64,000 nucleotides of DNA from assembly GCF_007971025.1 (NCBI RefSeq), contig NZ_CP042436.1, positions 3,906,001 to 3,970,000 on the forward strand, read 5' to 3'. The notes below the pieces were generated by a model that saw only the letters and a list, made by a program, of their open reading frames with translations, was not told the DNA's origin and did no database searches. Every line of letters starts with the position of its first letter. Position 1 is the first letter of the stretch. The stretch is from Mucilaginibacter ginsenosidivorans (GTDB lineage: Bacteria > Bacteroidota > Bacteroidia > Sphingobacteriales > Sphingobacteriaceae). Positions 1 to 9,150 of this stretch are shown here, one piece after another. The position numbers and the translations under genes are program-made.

Positions 1-530
1 TTGGGCGCTGTCATACCAACAAAAAGTACATCCGGTTTAAATCCATTTACTGCGTTTATCATTGCCGCATTATCCTCGTCGCTAAATTGGGGCTTATATG
101 GTGGGGAATAAAATTCCGCTTTTATATTAGGGTATTCCCGTTCAAGGCGCTCCTTTATCTTTGCAAGCGTTTTCTCCGATGAACCCAGGTAAAAACAGCT
201 TCCTCCTTCTTCATTTAGCTTTTCGAGCAAATATTTATGAAGGTCCGCTCCTGCTACTTTTTTTATCTTTTTTTTCTCCAGCACTTTCGCGGCCACAACA
301 ATCCCGATCCCATCCGGTAGCAAAATATCTGAGTTCTGCAATGCTTTTTTGAACGCAGGATCCTTTTCGGCAATTATATAAGAATATTGATTTATAGTAT
401 TAACAACGCATTTTGCATCGGTCTGTAAAAAGCCGATCCCGGAAGAAAGTATTGAATAATCAAACAGTTCTATTGTTTCGAATGGAGCCATTTCATTTAT
501 TATTACTGGTTCTTCAAAAAAGTTATCCAT
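1..530 (-). CDS. WecG/TagA/CpsF-family glycosyltransferase (3' part missing at left edge)
   Basis: Reading back from position 530 gives an open frame that runs off the left edge (about 176 codons visible). It shows the family core: an N-terminal block with NTINQYSYIIAEKDPAFKKA, then NSDILLPDGIGIVVAAK, a KKVAGADL segment and near the edge VLFVGMTAPK. These match the WecG/TagA/CpsF family, which moves ManNAc-type or other sugars onto an undecaprenyl-linked acceptor at the inner membrane face. The start at 530 overlaps the end of the upstream deacetylase gene by 28 bases, so the two are probably translationally coupled. An in-frame Met at 491 is an alternative start that avoids the overlap. It is the last visible gene of the polysaccharide cluster. 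The sugar donor cannot be told from sequence. Confidence 0.85.
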   Translation of the reverse strand, partial: MDNFFEEPVIINEMAPFETIELFDYSILSSGIGFLQTDAKCVVNTINQYSYIIAEKDPAFKKALQNSDILLPDGIGIVVAAKVLEKKKIKKVAGADLHKYLLEKLNEEGGSCFYLGSSEKTLAKIKERLEREYPNIKAEFYSPPYKPQFSDEDNAAMINAVNGFKPDVLFVGMTAP

Positions 531-1315
531 CTTGTTAATGTGTCTTTATCGTAGTGATCTTCAAGTAAGCCCGAACCGGAAATCCAGGGATGTAACATTA
601 CTTCGACCTTTAAGTTTTGGTCACGCTGGCTTTTATACTCCAAAAACCTTTCCACCGTTTCAAAACGGTCTGAATAATTACAATTGTTTTTCCTGAACAG
701 GTTGTTGATATATTTCCTGTAATAAAACTTCATATAGCTTCCCTCATTGTAAGTCTGAGCAAGCCTGATCTTCAATTTATGTTGTTTGGCGGCCGCCAGG
801 AACAATTTATAAAAAGCCGGTAGCGTATGCAGGTGCAAATGCGAGTCGACATGAGTGATACTAACTTTTTTTGAAAGAGCCTTTTCTATCTGTGCGTTTA
901 TTTCTTTTGCAAACGCACTTTTAACTGCAGCGCTCAAATTTATGAGCACCTTATTTGTTTTCCCGACATCGAAATTTCCTTCCGAGTCCAGGAAATCCTC
1001 TTTAAAACCGGTTAGCGGCTTACCCTCCGCCAGGTTAACGTGGACACCGACATTCCCGATTACCGGATTTGAATGCACCAACTCAACCGCTTCATCAAAA
1101 CCACCCATATTGGTCATTAACGATGTGCTGTTGATATAGCCCAGTTCAAAACATTGTAAAATGCCTTTATTCACAAACTCGTCATAGCCCAGGTCATCCG
1201 CGTTGGCTATTATATTACCGGGTAACTGCATACTGTATTTTAAAAACCGTGCAAAAAAGCGATCTAACCTGGTTTTTAAGATATTTTCCGAGATATGATC
1301 ACTGGCCTCAGCCAT
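503..1315 (-). CDS. ChbG/HpnK (YdjC-like) carbohydrate deacetylase
   Basis: A 270-residue protein of the YdjC/ChbG/HpnK family, metal-dependent deacetylases that remove N-acetyl groups from sugars or chitooligosaccharides. The metal-site signature NADDLGYDEFVNKGI lies near residue 38, a GVHVNL block follows, and THVDSHLHLH carries the other metal-binding histidines. Most family members begin only a few residues before the NADD motif, so the roughly 28-residue N-terminal extension is unusual. However, a GAGGG sequence about 10 bases before the 1315 start supports the long form; an internal Met at residue 29 is the alternative. The position between glycosyltransferases suggests it de-N-acetylates a sugar of the exported polysaccharide or its lipid-linked precursor (inference). 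Confidence 0.85.
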   Translation of the reverse strand: MAEASDHISENILKTRLDRFFARFLKYSMQLPGNIIANADDLGYDEFVNKGILQCFELGYINSTSLMTNMGGFDEAVELVHSNPVIGNVGVHVNLAEGKPLTGFKEDFLDSEGNFDVGKTNKVLINLSAAVKSAFAKEINAQIEKALSKKVSITHVDSHLHLHTLPAFYKLFLAAAKQHKLKIRLAQTYNEGSYMKFYYRKYINNLFRKNNCNYSDRFETVERFLEYKSQRDQNLKVEVMLHPWISGSGLLEDHYDKDTLTRWITFLKNQ

Positions 1316-1488
1316 TCGTAGCCCTCGTCGGGCAATTCAAATATACAATCTGAACTCTGTATGTAACAGGAATAGTACGAACTTGGTTTCGGTGTCAAAA
1401 AATTATTTTCCGGTTATAATCCCATCCGTGCTATTTTCCTACTGCCACGACAAGCACGTACTTAGCTTTTCTTATGATGTTAATTAAC

Positions 1489-2034
1489 CTATTGATAATT
1501 AAGCTTGTACAATTGCTTATGCTTTTCAAGATCTTCAACCGAATCGAAACGGTCTTTTAACTTCACCGCCGGGCTTCCCGCATAAATGGAGTAAGGTTCC
1601 ACATCTCTTGTTACAATAGACCCTGAAGCGATTATACTTCCGGTACCTATCCACACCCCGCCCATTATTACGGTACCATAACCAATCCAGACATCGTCCT
1701 CCACAATGATAACGTCGTGAAGTCCGCGCCACTTATAGTCGTTATCGCGCACCTGGCTTGCCAGCCTTATCGGTGTACCTGGTTGCTGGAAATTATGGTC
1801 GTACCTGCCGATCATCGCCACTTTATTACCGAGCATAACATGGTTACCAATAATGCAATCTGTCTCTATTAGCGAGTCGCGGCCAATATAAAAATCATCA
1901 CCTATGATAAGGGTGTCCCTGGCCCACAAGCTTACGCGGGCCCCTGCATGGAATCCTTTCCCGATTTTATATTGCGACCATTTAACTTTCACCAGGTAAA
2001 GATCGCGCAGCTTTTTTAAATAGTCGATCAGCAT
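1489..2034 (-). CDS. Hexapeptide-repeat (left-handed beta-helix) acyltransferase
   Basis: A 181-residue protein with repeated [IVL]G-X4 hexapeptides (for example IIGDDFYIG, IIGNHVMLG, VWIGYGTVIMGGVWIGTGSI) and the C-terminal YAGSPAVKLKDRF segment typical of WcaF/maltose-acetyltransferase-like O-acetyltransferases. Family members form trimers and transfer acetyl (sometimes other acyl) groups from the CoA thioester. A basic N-terminal stretch of about 30 residues may touch the membrane. It starts one base after the stop of the glycosyltransferase gene upstream, consistent with one transcript. The likely role is O-acetylation of the repeat unit. The 173 bases after its end (1316-1488) hold no gene that I can see. 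Confidence 0.85.
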   Translation of the reverse strand: MLIDYLKKLRDLYLVKVKWSQYKIGKGFHAGARVSLWARDTLIIGDDFYIGRDSLIETDCIIGNHVMLGNKVAMIGRYDHNFQQPGTPIRLASQVRDNDYKWRGLHDVIIVEDDVWIGYGTVIMGGVWIGTGSIIASGSIVTRDVEPYSIYAGSPAVKLKDRFDSVEDLEKHKQLYKLNYQ

Positions 2035-2035
2035 A

Positions 2036-2944
2036 CTATTTGAAAATTTTTCTAAAAATATTGTTCAACCGATACTTTATTCGCTCCAAAATCCCCATTT
2101 TCTTCTGAAACTTACTTTGATAATAAGGATTAATCGCGATTATTTCGGGCAATTTAAACTTGGTCGATTGTTCGGCATCAAGCGAGGGCGCAAAGCGATA
2201 AGCTGCCCCGGTTGTGTGTGTCGCGTATTCATCAAACCCATTATTTCGCACTTTGGAGTGAACCGGGTACAGCGTAAGCCCACCAACTTTATACTGATGA
2301 TAGAACCAGCGTATAGCCCAGGAATCGATCAGGCCGCTTACCTGCCTGTGTAACATAATGTTCAGATCTGTTCCGCCTTTGGCAAATTCTTTTCTCCTAC
2401 GCTTATCGTTCTTAAAGCTCTCGTAATCCTTTACCTGCCAGTCAACGCCTTCCCACCTGTCTTTCCACGTGCCCCATCCCCACGACCATCCCCTATTGAC
2501 AAAATAAGCGTCGTCATTATCGGTTTTGCTTTCTCCTAAATCAAATGAGTACGCCGAGACCGAAAAAACCTTTGGTTTATCAACATAATAGTCAAGGGCC
2601 TCATTCATAAAATTCAGGAAATTGGGGGTTGTATACAGATCGTCCTCCAATACAATTACTTTGTCCGATAGTTTCATTACCGACGTAACGCCATCGATGA
2701 TGGAATTGGCCAGGCCTTTGTTTTTTTCCTGTTCGGTTATCGTTATCTTTTTAAAACCGGTTATCGTCTTTATAAATTCCCGAACCTTTGTTACCTGTTT
2801 CAGGTCCTCTTCTTTCTTGCACCCGTCAGAAAATATATAAAGATCAGATTCTCCTGCAAGGGGATTCTGTTGCAGTGCCTGCACCGTATCCTTCAGGCTT
2901 TCAAACCTTTTGTAAGTGAATAATAAAATAGGGGCCAGTTTCAT
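2036..2944 (-). CDS. Glycosyltransferase, GT-A fold (GT2/GNT-I-like)
   Basis: A 302-residue soluble glycosyltransferase. The N-terminus APILLFTYKRFESLKDTVQAL is the nucleotide-sugar binding start of GT-A enzymes, and VIVLEDDLYTTPNFLNFMN carries the acidic EDD metal motif as in GNT-I-like enzymes. NRGWSWGWGTWKDRW is a typical segment of bacterial members that also occurs in capsule loci. The C-terminal tail is basic and may bind the membrane. It lies 24 bases behind the GT4 gene upstream and one base before the acyltransferase. The sugar and linkage cannot be predicted. Confidence 0.85.
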   Translation of the reverse strand: MKLAPILLFTYKRFESLKDTVQALQQNPLAGESDLYIFSDGCKKEEDLKQVTKVREFIKTITGFKKITITEQEKNKGLANSIIDGVTSVMKLSDKVIVLEDDLYTTPNFLNFMNEALDYYVDKPKVFSVSAYSFDLGESKTDNDDAYFVNRGWSWGWGTWKDRWEGVDWQVKDYESFKNDKRRRKEFAKGGTDLNIMLHRQVSGLIDSWAIRWFYHQYKVGGLTLYPVHSKVRNNGFDEYATHTTGAAYRFAPSLDAEQSTKFKLPEIIAINPYYQSKFQKKMGILERIKYRLNNIFRKIFK

Positions 2945-2968
2945 ATGTAGATGCAGAAGATTTTAAAT

Positions 2969-4156
2969 TTATAATTTATCCCAGCCAGACGTATTATACC
3001 TGCCGTGCCACCTGTTGATAAGCACCGAAGCTAATGTACTTGGCTTTTTGTTTGGAACAGTTTCCGATCTCGATAGCGCGCAAACTAACTCCTTGCCCAT
3101 GTTCTCGTAATCCATTTCGCTTATGATCCTGGATGAATTCTGGGACATTTGCTTTTTGTCCTCGAGGCTGAGATCGATATACCTGATTATGTTTTCGGCT
3201 ATGCTTTTTACATTTGATGGCTCAAAGCCGAAGCCATTTATCCCTTCTTTCAAAAGCGTATTGGCAGCATTTATTTTATTGCTTATCAATAAGGGCAATC
3301 CCGAAGCCATGGCCTCGTTTACCACCAGGCCCCAGCTTTCCGAGAGGCTGGGTAAAACAAACGCTGATGAATTATAGAAATAGGTAGGGATATCGCTGTT
3401 ATTAACCGCGCCAAGGAAAACAATAGTTTTCAGGCCCATATTCAGGGTCAATTCGTTCAGATTTACAAATTCAGGGCCATCCCCAATGATCACCAACCGG
3501 TAATTGGGCCTCCTTTTTTCAATCAGCTTCCAGGCCCTCAGCAGGTAATCAATATTTTTTATTGGCACCAGCCTTGCAACACAGATGACGGTTGTAAAAT
3601 CGATCGATCTTTTCTCTTTATATCTGAACAAATCATTATCGATACAATTATATCCGTAAAACACGATCGAGTTCTTGTCTATAAACTTTTGATAAGCGTC
3701 ATCGTAGTCTTTCGAAGGAAGCCATAGGCCGTCTATTTGTTTGGTGATGAGGTCCTTTACCCATTGCACAACAAAGTTCCGTTTTATTTGCGACGGCTTC
3801 GCATCATCAAACATGATGAATTTCTTGTGATTATTCTTGGCCCAGCGCAAGCCCAATGCTCCGGCAAAAAAAACGATCGAACCGGCTATTACCACGTCAG
3901 GATTTATTTCATCCAGTTTCTTGAGGAAGGTTTCTTTGATAACACTGATGGAAATTTCGTCATAGCTACGATCCGGGAACAGGCATGTCCACCATTGTTC
4001 CTTATTCTCGTAGGTATCAAATGAATAAGGAGATCCTTTTCCGAAAAGTTCTATAGCATAAAAATCTATATTTCTATCCGACAGATAGTTTTTCAGATAT
4101 AGCAATCTGCCTTTCCAATATACCCTAAAGTCGTTATGTACAATTAAAACTTTCAC
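2969..4156 (-). CDS. GT4-family glycosyltransferase
   Basis: A 395-residue GT-B enzyme of the GT4 family. The C-terminal half contains TVICVARLVPIKNIDYLLRA, LVIIGDGPE and the donor-binding E-X7-E motif in SESWGLVVNEAMASGLP. The N-terminal half (VLIVHNDFRVYWKGRLLYL) is the variable acceptor-binding domain. Such enzymes are retaining transferases that add hexoses or deoxyhexoses to lipid-linked oligosaccharide at the cytoplasmic face. It is co-directional with its neighbours, with an 86-base gap to the preceding GT4 gene. Confidence 0.9.
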   Translation of the reverse strand: MKVLIVHNDFRVYWKGRLLYLKNYLSDRNIDFYAIELFGKGSPYSFDTYENKEQWWTCLFPDRSYDEISISVIKETFLKKLDEINPDVVIAGSIVFFAGALGLRWAKNNHKKFIMFDDAKPSQIKRNFVVQWVKDLITKQIDGLWLPSKDYDDAYQKFIDKNSIVFYGYNCIDNDLFRYKEKRSIDFTTVICVARLVPIKNIDYLLRAWKLIEKRRPNYRLVIIGDGPEFVNLNELTLNMGLKTIVFLGAVNNSDIPTYFYNSSAFVLPSLSESWGLVVNEAMASGLPLLISNKINAANTLLKEGINGFGFEPSNVKSIAENIIRYIDLSLEDKKQMSQNSSRIISEMDYENMGKELVCALSRSETVPNKKPSTLASVLINRWHGRYNTSGWDKL

Positions 4157-4242
4157 TTATTATTCAGTTCCTTCCTGATATTATTTATTTCCGGCTAATT
4201 TACTAACCGAAAGGCTTAATTTTTAATAAACTCATCTTTTAA

Positions 4243-5460
4243 TTAAACCGGGTAATGACGCTTTACCAGCTCATCGATCCGCGCAGCCCAGGTTTGTTTT
4301 TTTGCAAATTCAAATGCTGCCTGGCTCATCTTCGTCACCTTTTCCGGGTTATTATATAGCCCGATGATAGCTTTTTCCAATTCATTAATAGCTGTTTCCG
4401 GTGTGTCGCACTTGCAGCGGATGCCGGTGTCATCGTTTATTACAAACCCCTGCCCGTGAAGGTTTATCGTAACCACGGGCATACCAAAGGCCATTGCTTC
4501 GGTAAGTTGAGCGGGACACGAATCGCGCAGAGATGTAAAAAAGAAAACGTCACAAGTCGAATAGTATTCTCTAACTTGCTCATAGGGTATCATTCCGGTC
4601 ATTGTCACCGTATCCCCAAGCCCGTCATCATTTATTTTTTTAATAATATCTTCTTTCATTTCCCCATCGCCCACTATGGTAAGCGTAATATTAGGATACG
4701 CTTTCAGCCTGTTCATAACGTCAAGTGTCATCAAGAGACCCTTCCTGGGCATAAACCTGCCCACCCACAACATTTTTAAGGTACCCGGTACAGGGGTTTT
4801 TGCAATAAATTTTTCAGGAAAAAAACTTTCGGGCAACGCGTGATCAATTGATAAAGAAACATTTTTTGCCCCGATATCCTTTACAAACTCAAAAGTTTCC
4901 TGGTTTGATACGATAACGGCATGAGCATTTTGAAGCATCTTTTTGCAGGCGGGATTATTCTTCACCAAAAAATCGGAAACCTTCTCTCTTTTTATCTCCG
5001 ATGCCCAATGACAAAGAAAATATTTCTTAAATGCTTCGGGTGCGTTTTGTCCGCCACCTGCCGGCCCGAAAATAAAAGGGATATTCAGTTTATATAAAAA
5101 CGAACCCATTTGCGGACTTCCCCAGCTGATATGGTGCGCCAGGTCGAATTTGAGCTTTTTGTGCAATCTCTTAGCTATATTATAAGCCAGCCGCTGCCAC
5201 ATAATGTAATGCAAATAAAGTGTAGGTTGCGACCACCTGTGCATAGCCTGCAATTTGAACGGCATCTCAACGTAATGGAAATGAAGGTTTGCGGGAGCCT
5301 CAACCTCCTCAATAAAAGGTCGATTAGTCCGTAATGTAAGGCAATGTACTTCGTAACCCTTATTTGCAAGGCCAATAGCCCAGTTCCAGCCGTTGCTGAA
5401 CTCAGATCCTTTTTTTGGTTGACATGCGAATACGGATAGCAGTACTTTTTTCATTTTCAT
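4243..5460 (-). CDS. GT4-family glycosyltransferase
   Basis: A 405-residue GT-B/GT4 glycosyltransferase, distinct from the one downstream. Features: SVFACQPKKGSEFSNGWNWA at the N-terminus (the EPxKGSE-like opening of one GT4 subgroup), WVGRFMPRKGLLMTLDV, LTIVGDGEM, and the C-terminal donor site SCPAQLTEAMAFGMPVVT. No signal peptide or membrane segment. Probably adds one residue of the repeat unit. The 128 bases between it and the GT61 gene upstream contain no recognisable gene. Confidence 0.9.
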   Translation of the reverse strand: MKMKKVLLSVFACQPKKGSEFSNGWNWAIGLANKGYEVHCLTLRTNRPFIEEVEAPANLHFHYVEMPFKLQAMHRWSQPTLYLHYIMWQRLAYNIAKRLHKKLKFDLAHHISWGSPQMGSFLYKLNIPFIFGPAGGGQNAPEAFKKYFLCHWASEIKREKVSDFLVKNNPACKKMLQNAHAVIVSNQETFEFVKDIGAKNVSLSIDHALPESFFPEKFIAKTPVPGTLKMLWVGRFMPRKGLLMTLDVMNRLKAYPNITLTIVGDGEMKEDIIKKINDDGLGDTVTMTGMIPYEQVREYYSTCDVFFFTSLRDSCPAQLTEAMAFGMPVVTINLHGQGFVINDDTGIRCKCDTPETAINELEKAIIGLYNNPEKVTKMSQAAFEFAKKQTWAARIDELVKRHYPV

Positions 5461-5588
5461 TATTTATAAATCCTGCTATTCATTGTGGAACATCGGTTTT
5501 CCAACTTTAGTTCACACTGCCATTAGCAAGAACAGCAGTCATTTATACGGCCAAAATTGAGTTTTAGTTAATAAAAACAGTTAAAAAT

Positions 5589-6851
5589 TTAATTTATAGC
5601 CGCCAAAGCTAACAACTCTTTTAGCTTATCTATATTAATGGTCATATCATTACCATTTAGATAAGGGTTTACAAAATCGGGCGGCGCCTCTCCCTCCGAC
5701 AGAAGATAATGGTATTTGTATCCCATATCCGCAGATATTGTCCAGTACATAACATTTACGGCGCCCGGGTGTAAAAATTCGATTATTGTAGTTCCGGGTT
5801 CACTAAATACAATATTGGTCAGCCCGGCTCCATGTGGTGCTATGATAACCTCGGCCGACGCCATTAAAGCTATCTGCTCTAACAGCGACATAGTTTCCAA
5901 CGCTATGCTTTCGAAACCATATTGTTGCAGCAGTTCAACAATTTGGGGTTCATTTGTTACGCGCCGGTGCACCACCTGGCCCCTGTTAACATATATTCTT
6001 TTCGAATGCTTTTTATTTCTGTCGATTTTGGGAAGGAATTCGGCCCTTAAAAAATCACAGGCGTATTTAGGTATACTGCCTGTATCGCCAACCAGTGATG
6101 GAACTATTAACCTTTCGGCTTGTATGTGCGGGTTATACTGGCTCTCCATGATCTTATTCCTCGGTATGCCCATCATATTCAGCGTTTCGATATGAAACCT
6201 TGATATATAATTATTTACCAGGAATTTATCGATGGCATTAAAGCCATAGCCGGCACTTCTGAGCAATTGTATCCTTGGTAAAACATCAAACATCCAATGA
6301 TAATATCCCCTTCCCGATGGCGCAGACAATACCGCTACAGTACCCTTTACTTTCTTCAATGGAGGCAGTTCTTTTTTTGAGAATATGGGATGTCGCGTTA
6401 TATCTTTAATATATTCACCTGCTTCTATAAATTGTGAAACGCCCCCGAACATCAGGTTATCCGGGGTGATGACTATACCATCATCATAAACCCTGCAGTC
6501 CTTCAGCTCCATTACATAGGTAGCCGGATCGGTGACGGTTTGTTTTTGCCTAAAATTCCAATGTGGGATTTTATCTATGGTAACAGGAAGGTCCCTGCTT
6601 ACGCTTGCCGGTGCAGATACCTCTTTAAAAGCGGTAACACATGTAAGGTTACCTCTCCCGATGTTATTTTTAAAATCGTCTGTATAGTCAATAATGCCAA
6701 TCGGGGGCCCGAATGTTTCGGGCCGTGTAATTACGCGTATTGCAAAGTCTTTTGTTTTCATAAAAACACCCAGCGCTGCCATGGCGGCGTTACGTATACG
6801 GGGGTTTTTCTTTACAAAGGCATAGATAGCAGGCTTTAGGCGGTCGAGCAT
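5589..6851 (-). CDS. GT61-family glycosyltransferase (DUF563)
   Basis: A 420-residue protein with the GT61/DUF563 domain in its second half: GRGYYHWMFDVLPRIQLL, RIYVNRGQVVHRRVTNE, and the highly conserved IIAPHGAGLTNIVFSEPGTT followed by a FLHPGAVNVMYW block. In bacteria this family is found in capsule and LPS loci; in eukaryotes it includes xylosyl- and arabinosyl-type transferases. The N-terminal roughly 130 residues carry no recognised domain. It ends 12 bases before the preceding GT2 gene begins, so both are probably on one message. Donor and acceptor unknown. Confidence 0.85.
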   Translation of the reverse strand: MLDRLKPAIYAFVKKNPRIRNAAMAALGVFMKTKDFAIRVITRPETFGPPIGIIDYTDDFKNNIGRGNLTCVTAFKEVSAPASVSRDLPVTIDKIPHWNFRQKQTVTDPATYVMELKDCRVYDDGIVITPDNLMFGGVSQFIEAGEYIKDITRHPIFSKKELPPLKKVKGTVAVLSAPSGRGYYHWMFDVLPRIQLLRSAGYGFNAIDKFLVNNYISRFHIETLNMMGIPRNKIMESQYNPHIQAERLIVPSLVGDTGSIPKYACDFLRAEFLPKIDRNKKHSKRIYVNRGQVVHRRVTNEPQIVELLQQYGFESIALETMSLLEQIALMASAEVIIAPHGAGLTNIVFSEPGTTIIEFLHPGAVNVMYWTISADMGYKYHYLLSEGEAPPDFVNPYLNGNDMTINIDKLKELLALAAIN

Positions 6852-6863
6852 ACGGTAAATATC

Positions 6864-7730
6864 TTATTGCTTTTTAAACTTATCGTAAAGTATCGGAAAT
6901 AATGTTTTTAACCAGGCTTTTACAAATACGCTTGGTAATATTAATGGGAAATGGCGGCGTGTATATAGCAGGTATTCCTTATATGATATTCCCGTAGGGC
7001 TATATAAATAAGCTATCCTTTTTTTCAATGGAATACTGCCCGGCAACCAACTTTTACCGTGGTCGTTGATGCAATAACCATAATAGCCTGGCGCCACCCA
7101 GGCTTTGCCGCCACTCTTCACAGCCCGCAGCGTATAATCAAAATCCGCAAGACCATGTGTGAATGAATCAGACAATATACCAATTTTCTCAACAGTAGCC
7201 TTATCCACCAGCATGATATTTGCATTGCCGAGATCGCATTCGAGCAATTCGGTGTCACTTGGCACTACAGTAACCACCTTGCCAGTTTGCCTTCTTATAA
7301 GTTTGTGCCCACCATAAGTAATAGTCAGTTTCTCATCATCCTTTACGGTTCCCACCAAAACATTCTGCGGATATTTTGACAGTTTATGAGCTGCCAAAAG
7401 CCTCGGGATCGTATCGTCGAACAAGCGGACATCATCATTTAGCAGCAGGTAAAAATCATAGTCTCCTTTTTTCCTTGCTGCTGTCCATACTGTGCGCATT
7501 CCACCCGCCCAATATAACGAGCCAGTGCCCTCAACCAAAGTTATCGATGGAAAATTCGCCCTGACATAATCAGCCGTACCATCAGATGAATTATCATCCA
7601 GCAAGTATGCGTCCAATGTATATCCTTCGGGGACTTTTTGCGATAGCAAACTTTTTAAAAATGCGACGGTTTTTTCTTTCCGGTTATAGGAGCATGCAAG
7701 CGATGCGATTTTTAATGGAGTAGCTGACAC
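6864..7730 (-). CDS. GT2-family glycosyltransferase
   Basis: A 288-residue GT-A enzyme close to rhamnosyltransferase-like GT2 proteins. IASLACSYNRKEKTVAFLKSL opens the nucleotide-binding fold, AYLLDDNSSDGTADYV binds the uridine/ribose, and DFYLLLNDDVRLF contains the DxD-like metal site (NDD). GLADFDYTLRAVKSG is the acceptor-side motif usual in this subgroup. The C-terminus is basic and may associate with the membrane. It lies 25 bases after the polymerase gene. It probably forms one glycosidic bond of the repeat unit. Confidence 0.9.
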   Translation of the reverse strand: MSATPLKIASLACSYNRKEKTVAFLKSLLSQKVPEGYTLDAYLLDDNSSDGTADYVRANFPSITLVEGTGSLYWAGGMRTVWTAARKKGDYDFYLLLNDDVRLFDDTIPRLLAAHKLSKYPQNVLVGTVKDDEKLTITYGGHKLIRRQTGKVVTVVPSDTELLECDLGNANIMLVDKATVEKIGILSDSFTHGLADFDYTLRAVKSGGKAWVAPGYYGYCINDHGKSWLPGSIPLKKRIAYLYSPTGISYKEYLLYTRRHFPLILPSVFVKAWLKTLFPILYDKFKKQ

Positions 7731-7755
7731 TATTTATATGCTATTTTCTGATGAA

Positions 7756-9045
7756 CTAATTTGAATTCTTTAATGATAATTTTTGATATGGTATATCTTC
7801 TGTCTCTGTTTCCTCTTCTTCATCATCTTCCTCTTCATCATTCCAGCCAAGCGTTTCGGGGCTTACGTAATGATATAAAAACAGGAACGCCATGGTGAAG
7901 TTAAATATCAACATAGGTTCTCCAAATGCTAACACAACAACTATCAGAACACAATAGATCATATATTCATTCTTATGAATAAAGCTTTTGAGTAACAGAA
8001 TATACTTGTGCATCAGGTAAATAAATCCGACAACTCCGAATTTAGCAAAGAAGTCCACATCGCCATTTGATATATTAACGTTGTGCAATACCGGCGTTAC
8101 GCCCTGATAGCCATTGGATATACCCCATATCAATTTCCATCGAAACAGGTTCCAGAGAATGATGGCGCTGCCAAAGCGGTTCAGGTGAATTTCCCCCTCT
8201 CCTGTTTTGTCATACCAACCGGCCAGTTCATCAAGCGAACTAATATCATGCATATCACCCGAATACGTCTTTTCTATTTTATCCAACAGGAATGGAAGCT
8301 GTGTAGCAACAACAGCCAGAATAGGTACTGCGATTACAAGGAAAGGCAGCAGCTTTCCTCCATGAACACGATAGTACAATAAAAAAATGCAAAGCAACCC
8401 AAGATAAGCTGTAGTTGATAATGTAGTAATACCTGATATAACCAATATCCAGGCATGCTTATCCATTTTAAACCTGTTCAATAAAAAATGCAGCAATAGT
8501 CCCATCACAATATAACAGCCCCAGGCCCCGGGTTCCCATGCGAAACCACAGTTGCGGATATGATGCCCGCCATCATAAGTAAAAATGAGGAAGTTTGTAT
8601 ATTCAGGATTACCAACACGGGGCGGAAGGTGGATAGCACTGCCAATACTAAATACAAGCGGCCCGTTTATCAATTGCAATGGGTAGAAAAAAAGCGAGAC
8701 TATAGCACCGTGAATAATGATCTTAGCGAAATATTCAACAGCTTTTTCTTTAAGAACAGCACAGTAAAGAAATGCAAATAAAATACGTTTCAATAGAAAA
8801 CTAATGTCGCTGAAATAGAAAAAAGAGCTGACATTATTTAAAAACAAAAACCTTACAGTGATAAAAACCAGGTATATTATTGAAAATTTTGCAAACAACC
8901 GAAAGTCAGATTCTGTAAATCTCCTTAGTTGCACCCCGGCCACGAAGAAAATACCTGATATAATGATAGGAAATGCCTCAATATACGAGATAAAATTCGC
9001 GCGGGACGAAACCAGCATAAATAGTATAGTGAGGAAATAATACAT
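7756..9045 (-). CDS. Wzy-like O-antigen/exopolysaccharide polymerase (integral membrane)
   Basis: A 429-residue polytopic membrane protein with about ten hydrophobic segments and a large periplasmic-type loop (about residues 255-300, TYSGDMHDISSLDELAGWYD). The preceding motif CGFAWEPGAWGCYIVMGLL resembles the conserved region of O-antigen polymerase/ligase family proteins. Position between flippase and glycosyltransferases and the topology support a Wzy polymerase that joins lipid-linked repeat units in the periplasm. The C-terminal 33 residues are strikingly acidic (NDEEEDDEEEETETED). Sequence divergence in this family is large, so the call rests mostly on topology and context. Confidence 0.75.
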   Translation of the reverse strand: MYYFLTILFMLVSSRANFISYIEAFPIIISGIFFVAGVQLRRFTESDFRLFAKFSIIYLVFITVRFLFLNNVSSFFYFSDISFLLKRILFAFLYCAVLKEKAVEYFAKIIIHGAIVSLFFYPLQLINGPLVFSIGSAIHLPPRVGNPEYTNFLIFTYDGGHHIRNCGFAWEPGAWGCYIVMGLLLHFLLNRFKMDKHAWILVISGITTLSTTAYLGLLCIFLLYYRVHGGKLLPFLVIAVPILAVVATQLPFLLDKIEKTYSGDMHDISSLDELAGWYDKTGEGEIHLNRFGSAIILWNLFRWKLIWGISNGYQGVTPVLHNVNISNGDVDFFAKFGVVGFIYLMHKYILLLKSFIHKNEYMIYCVLIVVVLAFGEPMLIFNFTMAFLFLYHYVSPETLGWNDEEEDDEEEETETEDIPYQKLSLKNSN

Positions 9046-9150
9046 CGTTATTCAATCATGCAGGTTGTACCCTTTTTCTCTGTTTTTAGTATTTAACGAT
9101 TCTGGCCGCTTGTAAGTTTGAACTAATTAACTTCTTGCAACCTATTTCAA

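Noticed and set aside
161..352. A 63-codon plus-strand frame at the left edge
   Set aside because: It is antisense to the well-supported WecG/TagA-family gene.
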